A stretch of DNA of 64,000 bases, taken from assembly GCA_004009845.1 (NCBI GenBank), contig RMBW01000006.1, forward strand, positions 434,001-498,000. The letters run 5' to 3'. A program made the position numbers and the translations under genes. Shown here piece after piece: positions 25,619-37,140 of this stretch (positions within the stretch are counted from its first letter, which is position 1; each line of letters begins with the position of its first letter). This stretch comes from Davidsoniella eucalypti. Lineage: Eukaryota > Ascomycota > Sordariomycetes > Microascales > Ceratocystidaceae. Below the pieces are notes generated by a model that had not been told where the DNA came from, ran no database searches, and worked only from the letters and a program-made list of their open reading frames with translations.

Positions 25619-26951
25619 TTACATTAGCACACACTTAGCACAGCATCCGGCCTCTTGGCCACCGTCATCCACGTCCATGGGCTTAGGTGATCCGTTGGCG
25701 CCGGCGGCACCGCCGGAGCCTGTGGAGTAACCTTGCATCTCGCGGTTGTATCTGCGAATCTCACGAACAATATCGAAGAAAGCCTGGTCGACGTTGTTGC
25801 GAGACTTGGCAGAAGTCTCGATGAATTTGCAGTTGAATCCGCGGGCCAATGCCTCACCCTCTGTAGATAATGTTAGTAACCAATATAAAGTACCCAAGGT
25901 GGGAGAATATGCTTGAGAGCTATAGTTTGAGCTTACCTTGCTTAGTGACCTCACGTTGAGATTCCAAATCAGACTTGTTACCGACAACAACCATGGGGAA
26001 GTAGTCTTTGTCCTTCACACGCAGAATCTGCTGTTGGAAAGTGGTGATTTCCTCGAAACTCTGACGAGATGTGATGGAGTATACTAGCAGAAAGCCCTCA
26101 CCAGTGCGCATGTACTGCTCGCGCATAGCCGAGTACTCTTCTTGACCGGCGGTATCGAGGACATCGAGCAGAGCAACCTCATCATCGACAATGCACTGCT
26201 TGCGGTAAGAATCTATGATGAAAGGGTTAGCTCATGTTTTTCTAGCGTGGTCTTCAAGTGTATCAAGTGTGTGTTGAGCCCAATCATATCGAACCATCCA
26301 TTCATGTGTTGCTTGCAACCATGCTTATTTAGTGATTATGGTTGAGTATGACAGCATTACACAGTTATAGAGTGATAGACAACCCCCAAACATGCAGGTT
26401 TGATTGATGTCGAATAGCCGATATGAGTAGGGCGCCGATATCGAAAGAAAGGATAGCTAGAGCAGCTCCGAACTCTTCTAAGCAGGCAAAACCGAGATGT
26501 AGAGGAGCATGATGTGATCGTATTCGAGCTGATCGATGAGCTTTCGCTACAATTGGCTGGTCGCATTATTCAATGTTCGCAAAGCTAGCGTAGCCTGTTC
26601 TATGCTTTACGAATCATGACCATGATCCGTCCAATACTGTCTAGAATGCTATTCGATACGCGGCTATTTAAAGCTCCAATCGCAATAAAACGTGGTGTGG
26701 GAGAATTGGTGGTAAACAAACCTTCGATTGTCGGATCGTATTCGTCGACGAAATGGCTCTGGATGAGTTGGATAGTCAAGCAAGACTTTCCGACACCACC
26801 ACCACCAACAACTACCAGCTTGTATTCTCTGAGGAACTACACAGCAGGAAAAGATGGAAATGTTAGTATTTGAGGCGTGTTGAAGCTGTGGTCGGTGCTT
26901 ATCAGCATTATCAAAAGGGCTTAGCTTTAGATAGCGTACCTTAGAAGCCAT
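25619..26951 (-). CDS. ras1: Ras small GTPase
   Basis: Four exons, 26951-26940, 26836-26722, 26212-25937 and 25860-25619, encode 214 residues. Exon 1 codes only for MASK. The protein begins [22 protein letters not shown], so the residues matching human G12 and G13 are wild-type Gly (17, 18), and the Gln of [11 protein letters not shown] (human Q61) is present. The effector loop YDPTIEDSYRKQ, NKSD (G4) and ETSAK (G5) follow. The tail ends CCAKCVLM: a CAAX box with Met, fitting farnesylation, preceded by cysteines suited to palmitoylation, so plasma-membrane location is expected. Ras proteins signal to adenylate cyclase or MAPK modules in fungal growth and development. Intron 2 is long, 26213-26721 (509 nt). 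The sequence upstream is strongly purine-rich on the plus strand, meaning CT-rich on the coding strand. The symbol follows the fungal Ras1 group and is not a proven orthology. Confidence 0.93.
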
Positions 26952-29900
26952 TGTGAATTAAAACAATACGAATTAGGCGTCTGTGAGTGAAATAAACGTG
27001 TAAAGGTAAATATAAGATCGTCTTCAGACGATACAAGGCGCAGGAAACGAGTCGGTCGGAGATCTCGCTGCTGCGGAAAAAGAAAAAGAAAATAAAGTAA
27101 AGTAAACGGGAGAAATGCAATCAAGGGGCGAGCGACTCAAAGGATATCCAAACAGTGGGAGATTCGAGAGTGGCGAGCTTTGGTTGACTCAAAACCAGGC
27201 GGCAGTATGAAATAAGGAATATAGATGGTATTAAAAAGTAATGGACAAAATTACGAAGCGACGGGCGATGAATCGAACAACGGTCAAGATGTGAGGATGA
27301 CGAGAAAGCAGCTGTTTTGTTTCTTTGTTGCCTTCTGTGATTGTCGCTATTCGAGATTCAGAACGAGAGGCTGGACTGAGTGAGTGGGCGAGAATTAAGA
27401 AGATGTTAAGAGAAGAAAGAAAAAGGGAAGACGATCGATTTCACAAGGGCAGAATAGAAAAAAATCGAGCCTGTAAATAATAATAAAAAAGAAGATAAAG
27501 AGGAAAAAAGAAATTATGTCCCACGAAGTATGAAGCGGAAGAAGAAGGCAAAAGAAGTAAAAAGGGCCGCAGAATGGAAGAAAAAGAAGGAGAGCCAGGA
27601 GGGAGAAGAGCAAAATAAAATAAGATAGCAATATTATTAAATGATAATAATCAAAAGCACAGAATATGCCAACAAATCCCAAATAATGATAAATCGTAAA
27701 TAAAAGAAGGGGCAGTTCCGCCTAAATCACCAAATCTCAGTCGCCAAAAATGACACCCTACTAAACGAAGCCAGGACAGAAGTACGCCTAAACACGCCTA
27801 AGCGACACGCTTGAAGCCTGTAGGCCGCTCTTACACAGGGCCCCCGTGCACTGATATTGCGCTGTATTTCCAGTGTTTCTACTGAAGCGGCCTGGAAACA
27901 GGGCTCGCAATAGGCCCAGAGGCAAATGCAGGTACAGCAATATGCCTTGTTTTGTCTTACTGTTTCTGGCTCTCTTTTTCGTTCCTATCTCTAGCTCTTT
28001 TTTTTTTTAAGGGGCGCGACGTGGATTAGTGCGAGGTAGGAGCCATTGTGGAGAGCACTGACCCAGTCTAGCTGGCGAGACTGTAGCAATTGCCTTTATT
28101 GCTTCCAGGCAAGCAAATCACAAATCCAAGCAAGCAAGCAATAGCGCAAATGCAGCAAACAGCCTGAGTCTGTTCTTTCTCCAAATAAATCCAAACACGG
28201 AGCATCTTGTAGTTATATGTAGATATGTAAACAACCATACCAATTGACAATAATAGCCATGACGACGCCATGGTCCAGCTTCACCCAAGCAAGCCATCGT
28301 CAAAATCATCGCCAGCATTGCCAGCATCGCCACTGTATCGGGTTTTGGCCCTCTGCCTAGCTAGCTTCGGAAGCTTCGACTTTTGCTCGCTCTCGCTCTC
28401 GCCCATCCGTCACCTTAAATCGGCTCTCGCTCCTCCTCCAATCCGTCATCCAACTCCCACCTCCACCTAAGCACCAAAAAGCACAAGCAAACCGCCAAAA
28501 CTAGGACGCCCAAACTAGGAAATCATCTAAACCAGGCCCAAGCGCACCGTTCTCCTTCTCTTGGCCCATGTCAGCAATGCCAATGCATGTGCCTCTTTTT
28601 CCATTCTATCGTCCGCCGGCATATCTCTAGTTTCGCTTACCTGATTTCTTGCACTATTGTGCAGCTTCTATCTCGTCGTTAGATGATACAAACTAGTAAC
28701 CCATTTGTTCATTCAGTCTTGCTTCTGTGTCCCAGGCATGTCTCGCATACCACCGCTTCTCTGTGATGGGTCACGGTCACGGCTGCCAACTCGCTCGTCG
28801 CGTGTGCTGTCTAGCCCAGGAAACACGCGCAGTTCCTAGTCCACTTTCCAGGAACTCATTACTACTCTGTTACTATGTACATATCCATTGATCCTGACTA
28901 CCACCATCAAGTAGCACCTTCTTCGACTGGGGCATCCTTCCTCTAAGCTTCCTCGCTAGACAGGTAGCCTGGTTGAGTAAAGAAAACCTGCAGAAAAGAG
29001 AGGCCCGCCAAACCCTGGACCACGAAGCCTCATCAGACGGTACGCAGAAGACGTCAGGGACTTGCGGTTTTGATCACCTCTCTTTTTGATCAGTTCTGCC
29101 CTCGGTTTCACGGCCCTAATTCCAGGTGTCGATCTTCTTTGTACGTATTCATCTTGAATACATAAATGTATGTAACTATAATAATGTTTATGCGTACTAA
29201 TAACGTGCTACGATAGCCCTGTTGTGTCGCTACTCACGATAATTTTTCACTAGGGCTGTCTGTCTTTAGCTATCCTTTCAATACGACAGGATTTCAGTTT
29301 TGAGAAGTCCTCAATCATAACTCTAATCGTAGCTCGGTAACGCAAACAGAAAGCAGAGTACAGGACGGAATCTTCACATGTACACATAGCTCCTTTCAGC
29401 AGTTCTGAACTCTTAGCTCTACTGTTCTATCGCCGCCCGTCTTAACCGTGCTTTGTTGCTTTCTTACTTTGTTCCAGTTCTCAGCTTGGGCGCAGGATCG
29501 AGACCGCAATCTCTTTTGACTGCTTCAGATTGTCCCGAAAAGCCCTGGTAAAAACGTATACAAAGATTAAGAAGTAGATCTAGTTATCCATTGATTAACC
29601 GCGATATCGACAAACCTAGGAATCACTTTTGGTCTCTTGGGAAGACAGGAGTGAGTGATCTGAAACCGATTTAGGGTGAGAAGGGGCTGACAACAACCTA
29701 CTATCAACTTGTAACGGGGAATGGTGCTTACCTGCCGTACCTCAAAACCATAGGCAAAGTATCAAGTAGCATGCGTCGACATTGTCAGCTGGATGGATCA
29801 AAATCGAATATCTATTTAGTAAGGCGACGCACCAGCAAGCCTCGTTAGTATTTCTCAAAAAAGAAAATTAAAAAGCAGGCATCGGTGGGAGAGAAGACAG

Positions 29901-32863
29901 GCGGTGGAAGACGAAGTGACTAACGATGGTGTTGCCGGCGAGAGTAGTTACACTTCTTGGTGAGTGGTGTTGTTGATTTGTTTTTTATGTTTTGTTCATT
30001 GTTTCTACTTGTTCTTCTGTTACGTTTCATTGTTTTACTTGTTGTTTCTTTTACATCTTCATTGATGAATTTAAAATAAATAAAAAATAGATATATATAA
30101 TGTATCTAGTTATCGACTACCGTCGCGGTCAGTTCGTGACAGAGTTGAGAAAATGACCAGATTGGCCTCTAGTCCCCATTCTTGGACCCGTCAACCATCT
30201 TTTCATGCATCCCATTGCCATCATAATATCGTCCACTATAATATTCCTAAATATACAATTATGCTATTAAGCCAGTCCGACAAATCACAAATTCGACTGA
30301 CACTTCATGTTCTTGTTAAAGTGGCAATATGTTCTTCACTCCACTCTATTTCTAGTTTAACCCAATTTGATTGCAACTTTTAGCATCTCATCTACTGCTA
30401 ATCAAATCAATGTTCCATTGCTCTCCTCGAACCTGCAAGTGCAATTATGCTAAACTAAACAATTGAGCCCTCCCATTAAACGCAAACACCACAAAAATGC
30501 CTAGCAAACCCGAGCCCAAGAACTTTCCTCATAGCCCCTGAGCTTTGAATCCAGGCTATACAACAGCCATGCATCTGGTCCGTTTTTGCCTTTATTTCAT
30601 ATACGAGAAAGGTTCTCTCTAAACTAGCACTATTCATATTAATTCTACAGCTCACAATCTTATGTACATTCAGTAATCATAGTATAGAACGAAGCATCAT
30701 AGTTGTACTCTGCCATACTAACCGGCCTAATTACCCAGCTGGGGCAAAACTGCTACTGAAGTCCACCCTATGCTTACGGTAGTGCGTCTGAGGGTTTGGG
30801 CAGCCCTCTCCACTCACGAAGTTCTGCAGAAGGTAGATGCCAGGTAGTGACCATAATGTTCTAAGAGGGCTTATAATACAAGCAGGGAATAGCATATAAC
30901 GAAACCATAACAGATGTTGTATCTCAGTGGCCTGTCACTGTCGAGAAGTAGGTTGCCCTTCACCTTACAAGTTCAGGGCTGAGTATACCGAGGTGCTATA
31001 GGCTATTAGAGCTCCATTTCCACCTTATTAAAATATTAATTAATTAATTAAAATAAAAACCCAGCCTAGACTCTGACATGAAGGATCTCTTTTGCTTTAC
31101 CTTTCTTCCTGTCTTCTTGCTCAGATATAGTTGTATATATCGCTATCATTAGTGCATCCATCCATTATTACCTTGATGCAAATCATGGACGAATCACTCG
31201 CCAGCCGAAAGGAGCCATGTGCCTAGGCCTATTCTATATGTATACCAATGTACAAGCCCTCTGGCTATTAAATCAGTCTATCACCCAACAAGGAGATACA
31301 GGCGAGGCTGCCTTGATGATCTTGACTAGTTACAACTACCAAAGGAAAACAAGATAACAAATCCAGGCAGTCAAGCAGGCGATCTCTACATAGTAATATT
31401 TCAATGATTACAGGTATCATCTTGCTAGGTCTGGTTCGCCTAGTGTCTGTCTTCTCTGCCTGTTGTAGTGTCATTTTGTATCCAGAAGAATTTCGTCCAG
31501 ATAAAAGACTAATTTCTTTGTGATGTGCTTGTTTTCTTTTGTTTTGTTTTTTTTCGCCTACTTCGCGTCTGTTTCTTCGCTTGTTTATCATATGACGTCG
31601 TGCAGAAAAATAAGAGACTATGGGCAGTATATATTTGAACATATCCGAAAATATATGATTGTGCATCATAAGTAGAACCCTTTTTTTCTTTTTCTGAGAT
31701 CTACCAAACATGTAATTAACCATTTGTTTTGGCTAGAAATTAGAAGATCAACAAACACTTGATATAGTTTCATGCTCACAGCACATAACAACCATGTATT
31801 CGTTCTTTTTAATAAACATCTTGAAACGTAGTTTTGATTGATGCAACATGGACAGATATATAAAATTTTAAAACGTCGCTAGATCATCAACATCGCATAC
31901 GATGCTGGCAGTGCTTTCTGTAAACAAACTGTGGCTTATAAGTCAATATCCTTGTTTTTTTTTCAAGTTTATTCATGTTCTTAATCTAAGATGATGCTGG
32001 ATATGTCTTATATATATACTTATGGCATGACATGTTGGAGTACAGAAAAAATGATTAAACTCAAATCGGCCGGCGCTTAAAAAAAAACTTTAAAGAGGTG
32101 AGTGGCTTGACTTGTGGGTTTTAGCTGCTGGCATGTTAGCTTTATATCCTTATCTGATACATGAAAGAACGCTGTATGAACTTGTAAGTAAGAATCTTAC
32201 CGAACGCCTATATATGTATATATTCTTGAATATAACTAGTTATATCATAAGATCCTATTCAGGCCCGGTTTTTCATTATTTTGCTATGACTTTGCAGCAC
32301 AATAAAAGTGATAGAGAGATCAATTATAGGTAACCATTAGTTATAGTTATATGCAACCTCTTTGCCAATGTTTTTTTTTTAAATCTTAGTCCGGCTTATA
32401 GCCTAGAAAAAATCAGCTTACACTATAGCAAAACATATATATAGTTATATCAAGAAGCCAAAAAAAATTAATGAATATAACTAACCAGGTTACATCTTTA
32501 AAATCTTTTGTGACATGTGAATATTTTCTGTGTTCTATTTATCGTTTGTCTCTAGTGATGTTTTCTTTTTGAGCCCGAATTTATTTTCTTTATTTGCTTT
32601 TTGGGGGGGTTTGCGTGGTTTATTGGACGTACTATATAATGTGCAACAAGAAACATGGTCATATTATAAAATGTGTGATGTTTCGTTTCAAAATCATTAT
32701 GCAAAAATTGAGATTATGTTTGGATCATTCAACCTGCAATATGTAATATCCGACCGGTACTTAGGGTTAATATTGCATGGGTCCGTGTACATTAACCCAC
32801 CTTTTTTGTAAGACTATAAGGATCGAGGACAAATATTGCTACATAGAATTACACTACGAACAT
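26952..32863. other. 5.9-kb region without a supported gene
   Basis: This lies between the Ras start and the 3' end of the MoCF gene. The first kilobase is purine-rich on the plus strand, consistent with a CT-rich promoter for Ras. The rest is AT-rich, with simple sequence at about 30090-30110 and an (ATTA) run near 31034-31050. An imperfect inverted repeat lies at 27856-27911. The longest open frame (31268-31723, minus) has no recognisable domain. No tRNA was recognised. Confidence 0.5.
27856..27911. repeat. Imperfect inverted repeat, potential hairpin
   Basis: ATTGCG at 27856-27861 pairs with CGCAAT at 27906-27911, and further in TTTCCAG pairs with CTGGAAA. The loop is about 18 nt and the middle of the stem is mismatched. 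It lies roughly 900 bp upstream of the Ras start. No known RNA family was recognised. Confidence 0.45.
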
Positions 32864-34464
32864 CTACTCATCATCCTCGCCCTCCTTCTCAACTATTTTA
32901 CCCTGTACATTCTCAAGCACTTCGGGGACTAGGCTCTCAAGATACTTAATATCACGACCTACCAGAGTGACGGTATTGCGTGACTTGTTCCAGCGCGGAT
33001 AGCTTCCAACCTTGACACCATTTCGCTCAACTTTAGCCGCAAGTCCAGTCAAGTACTCCGCGACAGCGCTTTCGGATAGCGGTGTCGCAATAAGTACACG
33101 GTGTGTTTCGTGGCCGTCTAAGCGGGGGGTGAGATGCGGCTTGAGACCTTCGAGTAGCCGTTCGAAAAGAGCGGGGATACCGGGAAGGATATGCACATTA
33201 CCGTTGACGACAGAGATGGGGACCCATAGGTCGTCCCAGGTGTAGATGAGCTGCTTGTCGAGATCACGAGAGAAATCGATGGGCAGAAGAACCATGCGCT
33301 CGCGGGCAGTGCGGGATGCGGACGGGACGCTCCAGTCGAAGTTTGGCTGGGATGGATGAGGCTTCATCAGGCGCTTCATACGATCGTAGGCAGGCTCATG
33401 GAGAGTGAGTGGAAGCCCAAAGGCCTTGCCGATTGATTGGTAAGTGATGTCATCGTGACTAAAAAGTATAAAACAAATATCACGCTGACTATTAGCAAGT
33501 GTCGCAAGTGTTCGATGAGAATTCTGGGGTATAGTGAGAGCTCAAGGTGGGATTTGTGCAAGGTGACAGTAAGTGCCATCTCATGTAAAAGTGATATATA
33601 GGAAGGGTTGGGGGTAAGCGAGTTGTCTTACGTAGGTCCGATGCCACCACTACACGAATATATGTTAGTTTACGGAGTATCACAGTGAATATCAGATACT
33701 ATTTACCTAGTGATAACAAAGTCGTAGTTGTTGCTCATACGGCTGACGGCCTCTGCAATTTCATCTTCGTCGTCTCCAATGACCTCGATGCGCTTCAAGT
33801 CCTACCCATTGAGTCGTGTAAGTGGGGTACACTAATGCCGTATTGTAGCTAGATTAAGACTTACAATACCAAGACCGAAGCAGTAGCGAGCAAAAAAGGC
33901 TGAGTTTGTCTATGGGAGTTCGTATGAGTAAGTAGCACAACAGACCCTTGGGGGTGCTCTTTTAGGACAATGAACTTACGTCAACGACCTAGGCAGACCC
34001 TCAAAAAGGTTAGCATTTATTGGTGCCCTTGGAAAGACTTTGGAATCTTGATCTAGTCTCGCGTTGCACAACTGACGAGCGTTACGGTGGCTTGATGAAG
34101 ACTTGGAACTGGGGGCCAAATATGTATTACTGAAACTACTGACCTTACCACCTAGGACTTCATCGCCAATGATGAGGCAGGCGGCCGTCTTGATTGGCCG
34201 AGAGTTCCGCTCGTCAGCAGAGGCCATGGTGAATGTATGGAAACAAGATTGAGATCTTGGATGAATATATTCACTTGTAAGTAAAGAAGTGTTCGTTGCG
34301 GTTTGCACGCAAAGACCACGAGAGATAGAACTATGTGAGAACTGAGGTGATAGCGACAGTGGCGGCAAGAGAGATAAACGTGTTGATGCGATGCGAGACA
34401 AAGTCAAAGGGTAGACAGTAGAGCGTAAGGCGAGCGATAACGGCAGTTTTGTAGCCAGAGACAT
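32864..34464 (-). CDS. MoCF-biosynthesis (MoaB/CinA/FLAD1-N-like) domain protein, with micro-exons
   Basis: Six exons, 34464-34144, 33988-33980 (9 nt), 33909-33865 (45 nt), 33801-33707, 33649-33632 (18 nt) and 33458-32864, encode 360 residues. Joined, they give CLIIGDEVLGGKVVDTNSAF, then YCFGLGIDLKRIEVIGDDEDEI, then VITSGGIGPTHDDITYQSIGKAFG. These are the conserved segments of the MoaB/Mog fold shared with CinA and the N-terminal domain of FLAD1; the SGGIGPTHDD loop marks the ligand site. The first 79 residues are Arg/Ser/Leu-rich and almost free of acidic residues (MSLATKLPLSLALRSTVYPL), like a mitochondrial presequence. An internal Met at 80 (codon at 34227, MASADERN) would give a 281-residue cytosolic form. 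Relatives bind nucleotide- or pterin-like ligands; no reaction is claimed here. It is divergent from the GMF gene. Confidence 0.85.
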
Positions 34465-35221
34465 TTATGCGAAAATGGCATAAAACAGATTAGCCCAGAC
34501 TGTGGCGTAAGAGGAATCCTAGAGCCGCAAAATCAAGAACTCAACCCAGTGTGAAACATGGGCTAGATGAGGGGGGTGTCACAGTGAAAGTATCAGCGTA
34601 GAAGAGATGAAAAAGAAGAAGCAAAGAAGATAAGCACATACAGCGAAGTAGGCGTTGATTGGGCCAAGGATATACAAACTAGAAAGACGGAAATAGTAGC
34701 TCAAGAAACTGCTCGGAGAGAAATGAGCCGTATATGCTGCAAAACCAAGACCGCTTTATCTAGCCGGGAAATAAGAAGGGAAAAAGGGCACTGTAGAGCC
34801 TGGAACGAATTGCTACATATTGATTCCGTTGTCGTTCATCCTTGAAGCCCAGTAAACAGAATAGTTATGCAGCCGCGGAAACCACGGAAGCTCCACTAAC
34901 GGAGCCACTACTTGGTACTTGGTCTAACTAACAGGAAGCTCGTTTCCCAAGAGCAAAGCTTCTTGCAGTCCGCAACCAAAGTGGCGCCAGAGTAACGTTA
35001 AAGTGGAGCTTTTAATGCGAAAGCTCCTAGCGGGGTAGCTCGTCCAGGGAAACATCGTCTTTTCGGGGTTGGCTTGCCAGGCACGAAAGCTTTCTAGGAA
35101 GTTCAGCAGATGACTATCAGCCACCATTCCCATATTTGTTGTAGACAGTAGCTGCAAAAGAGACAGAAAACAACAAAGCTACTACTGTATCCAACAATAG
35201 ACAACAACGGCAGGACACAAA
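34465..35221. other. Divergent promoter region
   Basis: This 757-bp spacer lies between the starts of the MoCF-domain gene (-) and the GMF gene (+). It presumably holds both promoters. No coding sequence was seen in it. Confidence 0.5.
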
Positions 35222-35966
35222 ATGGTACGCATTCTATTATATTTGATTTAGTACAGTTCATTTCAGATAGAGGCTAAGTGCGGTCTGATTATATGATTCT
35301 CATGTATTATGTATCGATAAACGACCGGGCGGCCCGGTGCTAACATATTGTTATCCGGCCGGATATAGAGTTCGGAAGCCAGACTATATACCTTTTCAAA
35401 GGATACCCAGGCGCATCTGCGCAAGTTCCGCCTGACGACTTCACGCTCAAGCAAGCCACAGGCCGTGATTTGTAAGCCACCAATTCATTTCCGTTCGGTC
35501 TATCTAGAAGTAGCGATGTTTCTATGAGACTAAACTTGTAAGAACAATGACTATGTGCTAACCCTAGTCGCAACTCAGATCTCATCGACAAGAACACCCA
35601 CGAGATCAAGCAAGATGACGACCAGACTGTCTACACTAAGCTAGAGGACATCAGCGATGATCTCCCCGACAACTCGCCGCGGTTCATTCTGCTGAGCTAC
35701 CCCCTGACTCTAGTAAGTTCCATCTTTCCCGACGATACTAGTTCCTTGGTTTGTTCTGATCATGTTTCTTTGTGTAGCCGGATGGACGCATGTCGGTGCC
35801 GTATGTCCTGATCTACTATCTACCAGATACGTGCAATGCTGGCGCGAGAATGCTGTACGCCGGCGCAAAAGAGCTTATGCGGTCGACAAGTGAAGTCGGC
35901 AAGGTGTTTGACATTGAGGATGCTGAAGAGATTCTTGAGATTCCTACGAAGCTAGGCAAAGAATAA
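35222..35966 (+). CDS. Glia maturation factor homologue (ADF-H domain, Arp2/3 regulator)
   Basis: Four exons, 35222-35224, 35369-35471, 35579-35712 and 35778-35966, encode 142 residues. Exon 1 is only the start codon: ATG is followed at once by a GTACGC donor, and the next exon opens AGTTCGGAAGCC to give MSSEARLYTFSKDTQAHLRKFRL. This is the typical N-terminus of the GMF group. The ADF-homology fold continues with YLIDKNTHEIKQDD, RFILLSYPLTL, PDGRMSVPYVLIYYLP and ends MRSTSEVGKVFDIEDAEEILEIP. GMF proteins (yeast Aim7, fission yeast Gmf1) bind the Arp2/3 complex, promote debranching of actin networks and limit nucleation. They lack the actin-severing residues of cofilin. The length is exactly that of the family. 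It is convergent with NBP35, with 136 bp between stops. Confidence 0.92.
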
Positions 35967-36102
35967 GAAGGTAGAGAGAGATAGGAAAGAAACCCTGCAT
36001 AACCCGAGGAGAAAAGACCATATGATTGTAGGAAAGCCTCAATATATAGAGGATAGTGCCGTGATCGATGAAATTTGGCTCTGCTCATATTGCGATGACC
36101 GT

Positions 36103-37140
36103 TCATTCGTATTCGTTCGGGATGATGTCATCGACTTCTAGATTGAGTTGCTCAGCGATGCCCTTAACAACACCCATGAAAGCCTTGCATGCCGGGCTAT
36201 CACCAAAGGAATCGAAGAAGCTCTCACCGTAGTCACACGCGAGTCTAATTCTGGGATCCAGTGGTACCGAGCCTAGGAATGGAATATTCATCTCTTTAGC
36301 AAGTGCTGCACCGCCACCAGTAGTGGCTCGGAATATTGTGTTGGTGTGTGTACACTTGGGACACACAAATCCGCTCATGTTCTCAGCCAGGCCGAGGATA
36401 CGAATGCCGGCTTTGCGGCAGAAATCGATCTCCTTGCGTACATCTAGCAGTGCAACTTCTTGCGGCGTAGTTACGACGACAGCACCGTCGATCCCGCTGT
36501 CTCTGAGGAAAGTATTGACGCTGAGATGTTCATCGCTGGTTCCCGGTGGTGTATCGACAAAAAGGAAGTCCATTTCGCCCCATTCCACATCTTTGAGAAA
36601 CTGCTTGATCAGGCCGTTCTTCTTGGCACCGCGCCAGATGATGGCATCATCGCGATTCGGCAGCATGAACTGGATGCTCATGACACCGAGATTATCCATG
36701 ACCCATACCGGCGACCAACCGTTTGCGCTCACGTGAATCGTCTCGTCTTCCACACCCATCATCTTAGGGATGCTTGGTCCGCAGATATCCGCGTCCATGA
36801 TACCCACAGTCGTATCTGGGTTGGTGGCAAAGGCATGTGCTAGCAAGCTCGTGAACGTACTTTTGCCTACGCCGCCTTTGCCGCTAAGAACTAGAATGCG
36901 GTGCTTGACATCTGCTAGTCGTGCGGTGATTTGCGGTATATCTGGATCAGGGCCTTTGGGCGCTGATGCGCATATAGCTTGGTTTGGGCAGCCGGCGCAG
37001 TTGTCAGCCTTGCCTGCTTGCTCGGATTCGGGGCCGGGACAGTGCTCAGGCTCTGGAGCAACAAGAGAAGGCTTGGCTTTCATGGGATTATCGAGAACAT
37101 CGCGAGCTTCGTCTTGAGGGACATCAAGAGCGGGGGCCAT
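36103..37140 (-). CDS. NBP35: Cytosolic Fe-S cluster assembly scaffold NBP35
   Basis: A single exon of 345 residues. The N-terminal ferredoxin-like motif is complete: Cys34, Cys48, Cys51 and Cys57 (C-x13-C-x2-C-x5-C). A deviant Walker A, GKGGVGKS, follows at 87-94, then DADICGPSIPKM, the switch region VDTPPGTSDEH at about 196-205 and the bridging CPKC at 260-263. The N-terminal cysteines separate NBP35 from its partner CFD1, which lacks them. NBP35 and CFD1 form the scaffold complex that assembles 4Fe-4S clusters for cytosolic and nuclear apoproteins. The ATG at 37140 is the obvious start, in a normal-length protein. It shares an 860-bp divergent intergenic region with the deoxyhypusine hydroxylase gene. 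Confidence 0.96.
   Translation of the reverse strand: MAPALDVPQDEARDVLDNPMKAKPSLVAPEPEHCPGPESEQAGKADNCAGCPNQAICASAPKGPDPDIPQITARLADVKHRILVLSGKGGVGKSTFTSLLAHAFATNPDTTVGIMDADICGPSIPKMMGVEDETIHVSANGWSPVWVMDNLGVMSIQFMLPNRDDAIIWRGAKKNGLIKQFLKDVEWGEMDFLFVDTPPGTSDEHLSVNTFLRDSGIDGAVVVTTPQEVALLDVRKEIDFCRKAGIRILGLAENMSGFVCPKCTHTNTIFRATTGGGAALAKEMNIPFLGSVPLDPRIRLACDYGESFFDSFGDSPACKAFMGVVKGIAEQLNLEVDDIIPNEYE

Noticed and set aside
31268..31723. 151-residue minus-strand open frame in the 27-33 kb gap
   Set aside because: It has no recognisable domain, Lys/Asn-rich low-complexity content and no splice partners, and it sits in AT-rich non-coding sequence.
12301..34000. Idea of a secondary-metabolite or defence gene cluster in the sparse half of the window
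   Set aside because: No polyketide synthase, NRPS, terpene cyclase, P450, NLR or heterokaryon-incompatibility signature was found; the few genes present are ordinary surface or housekeeping genes.
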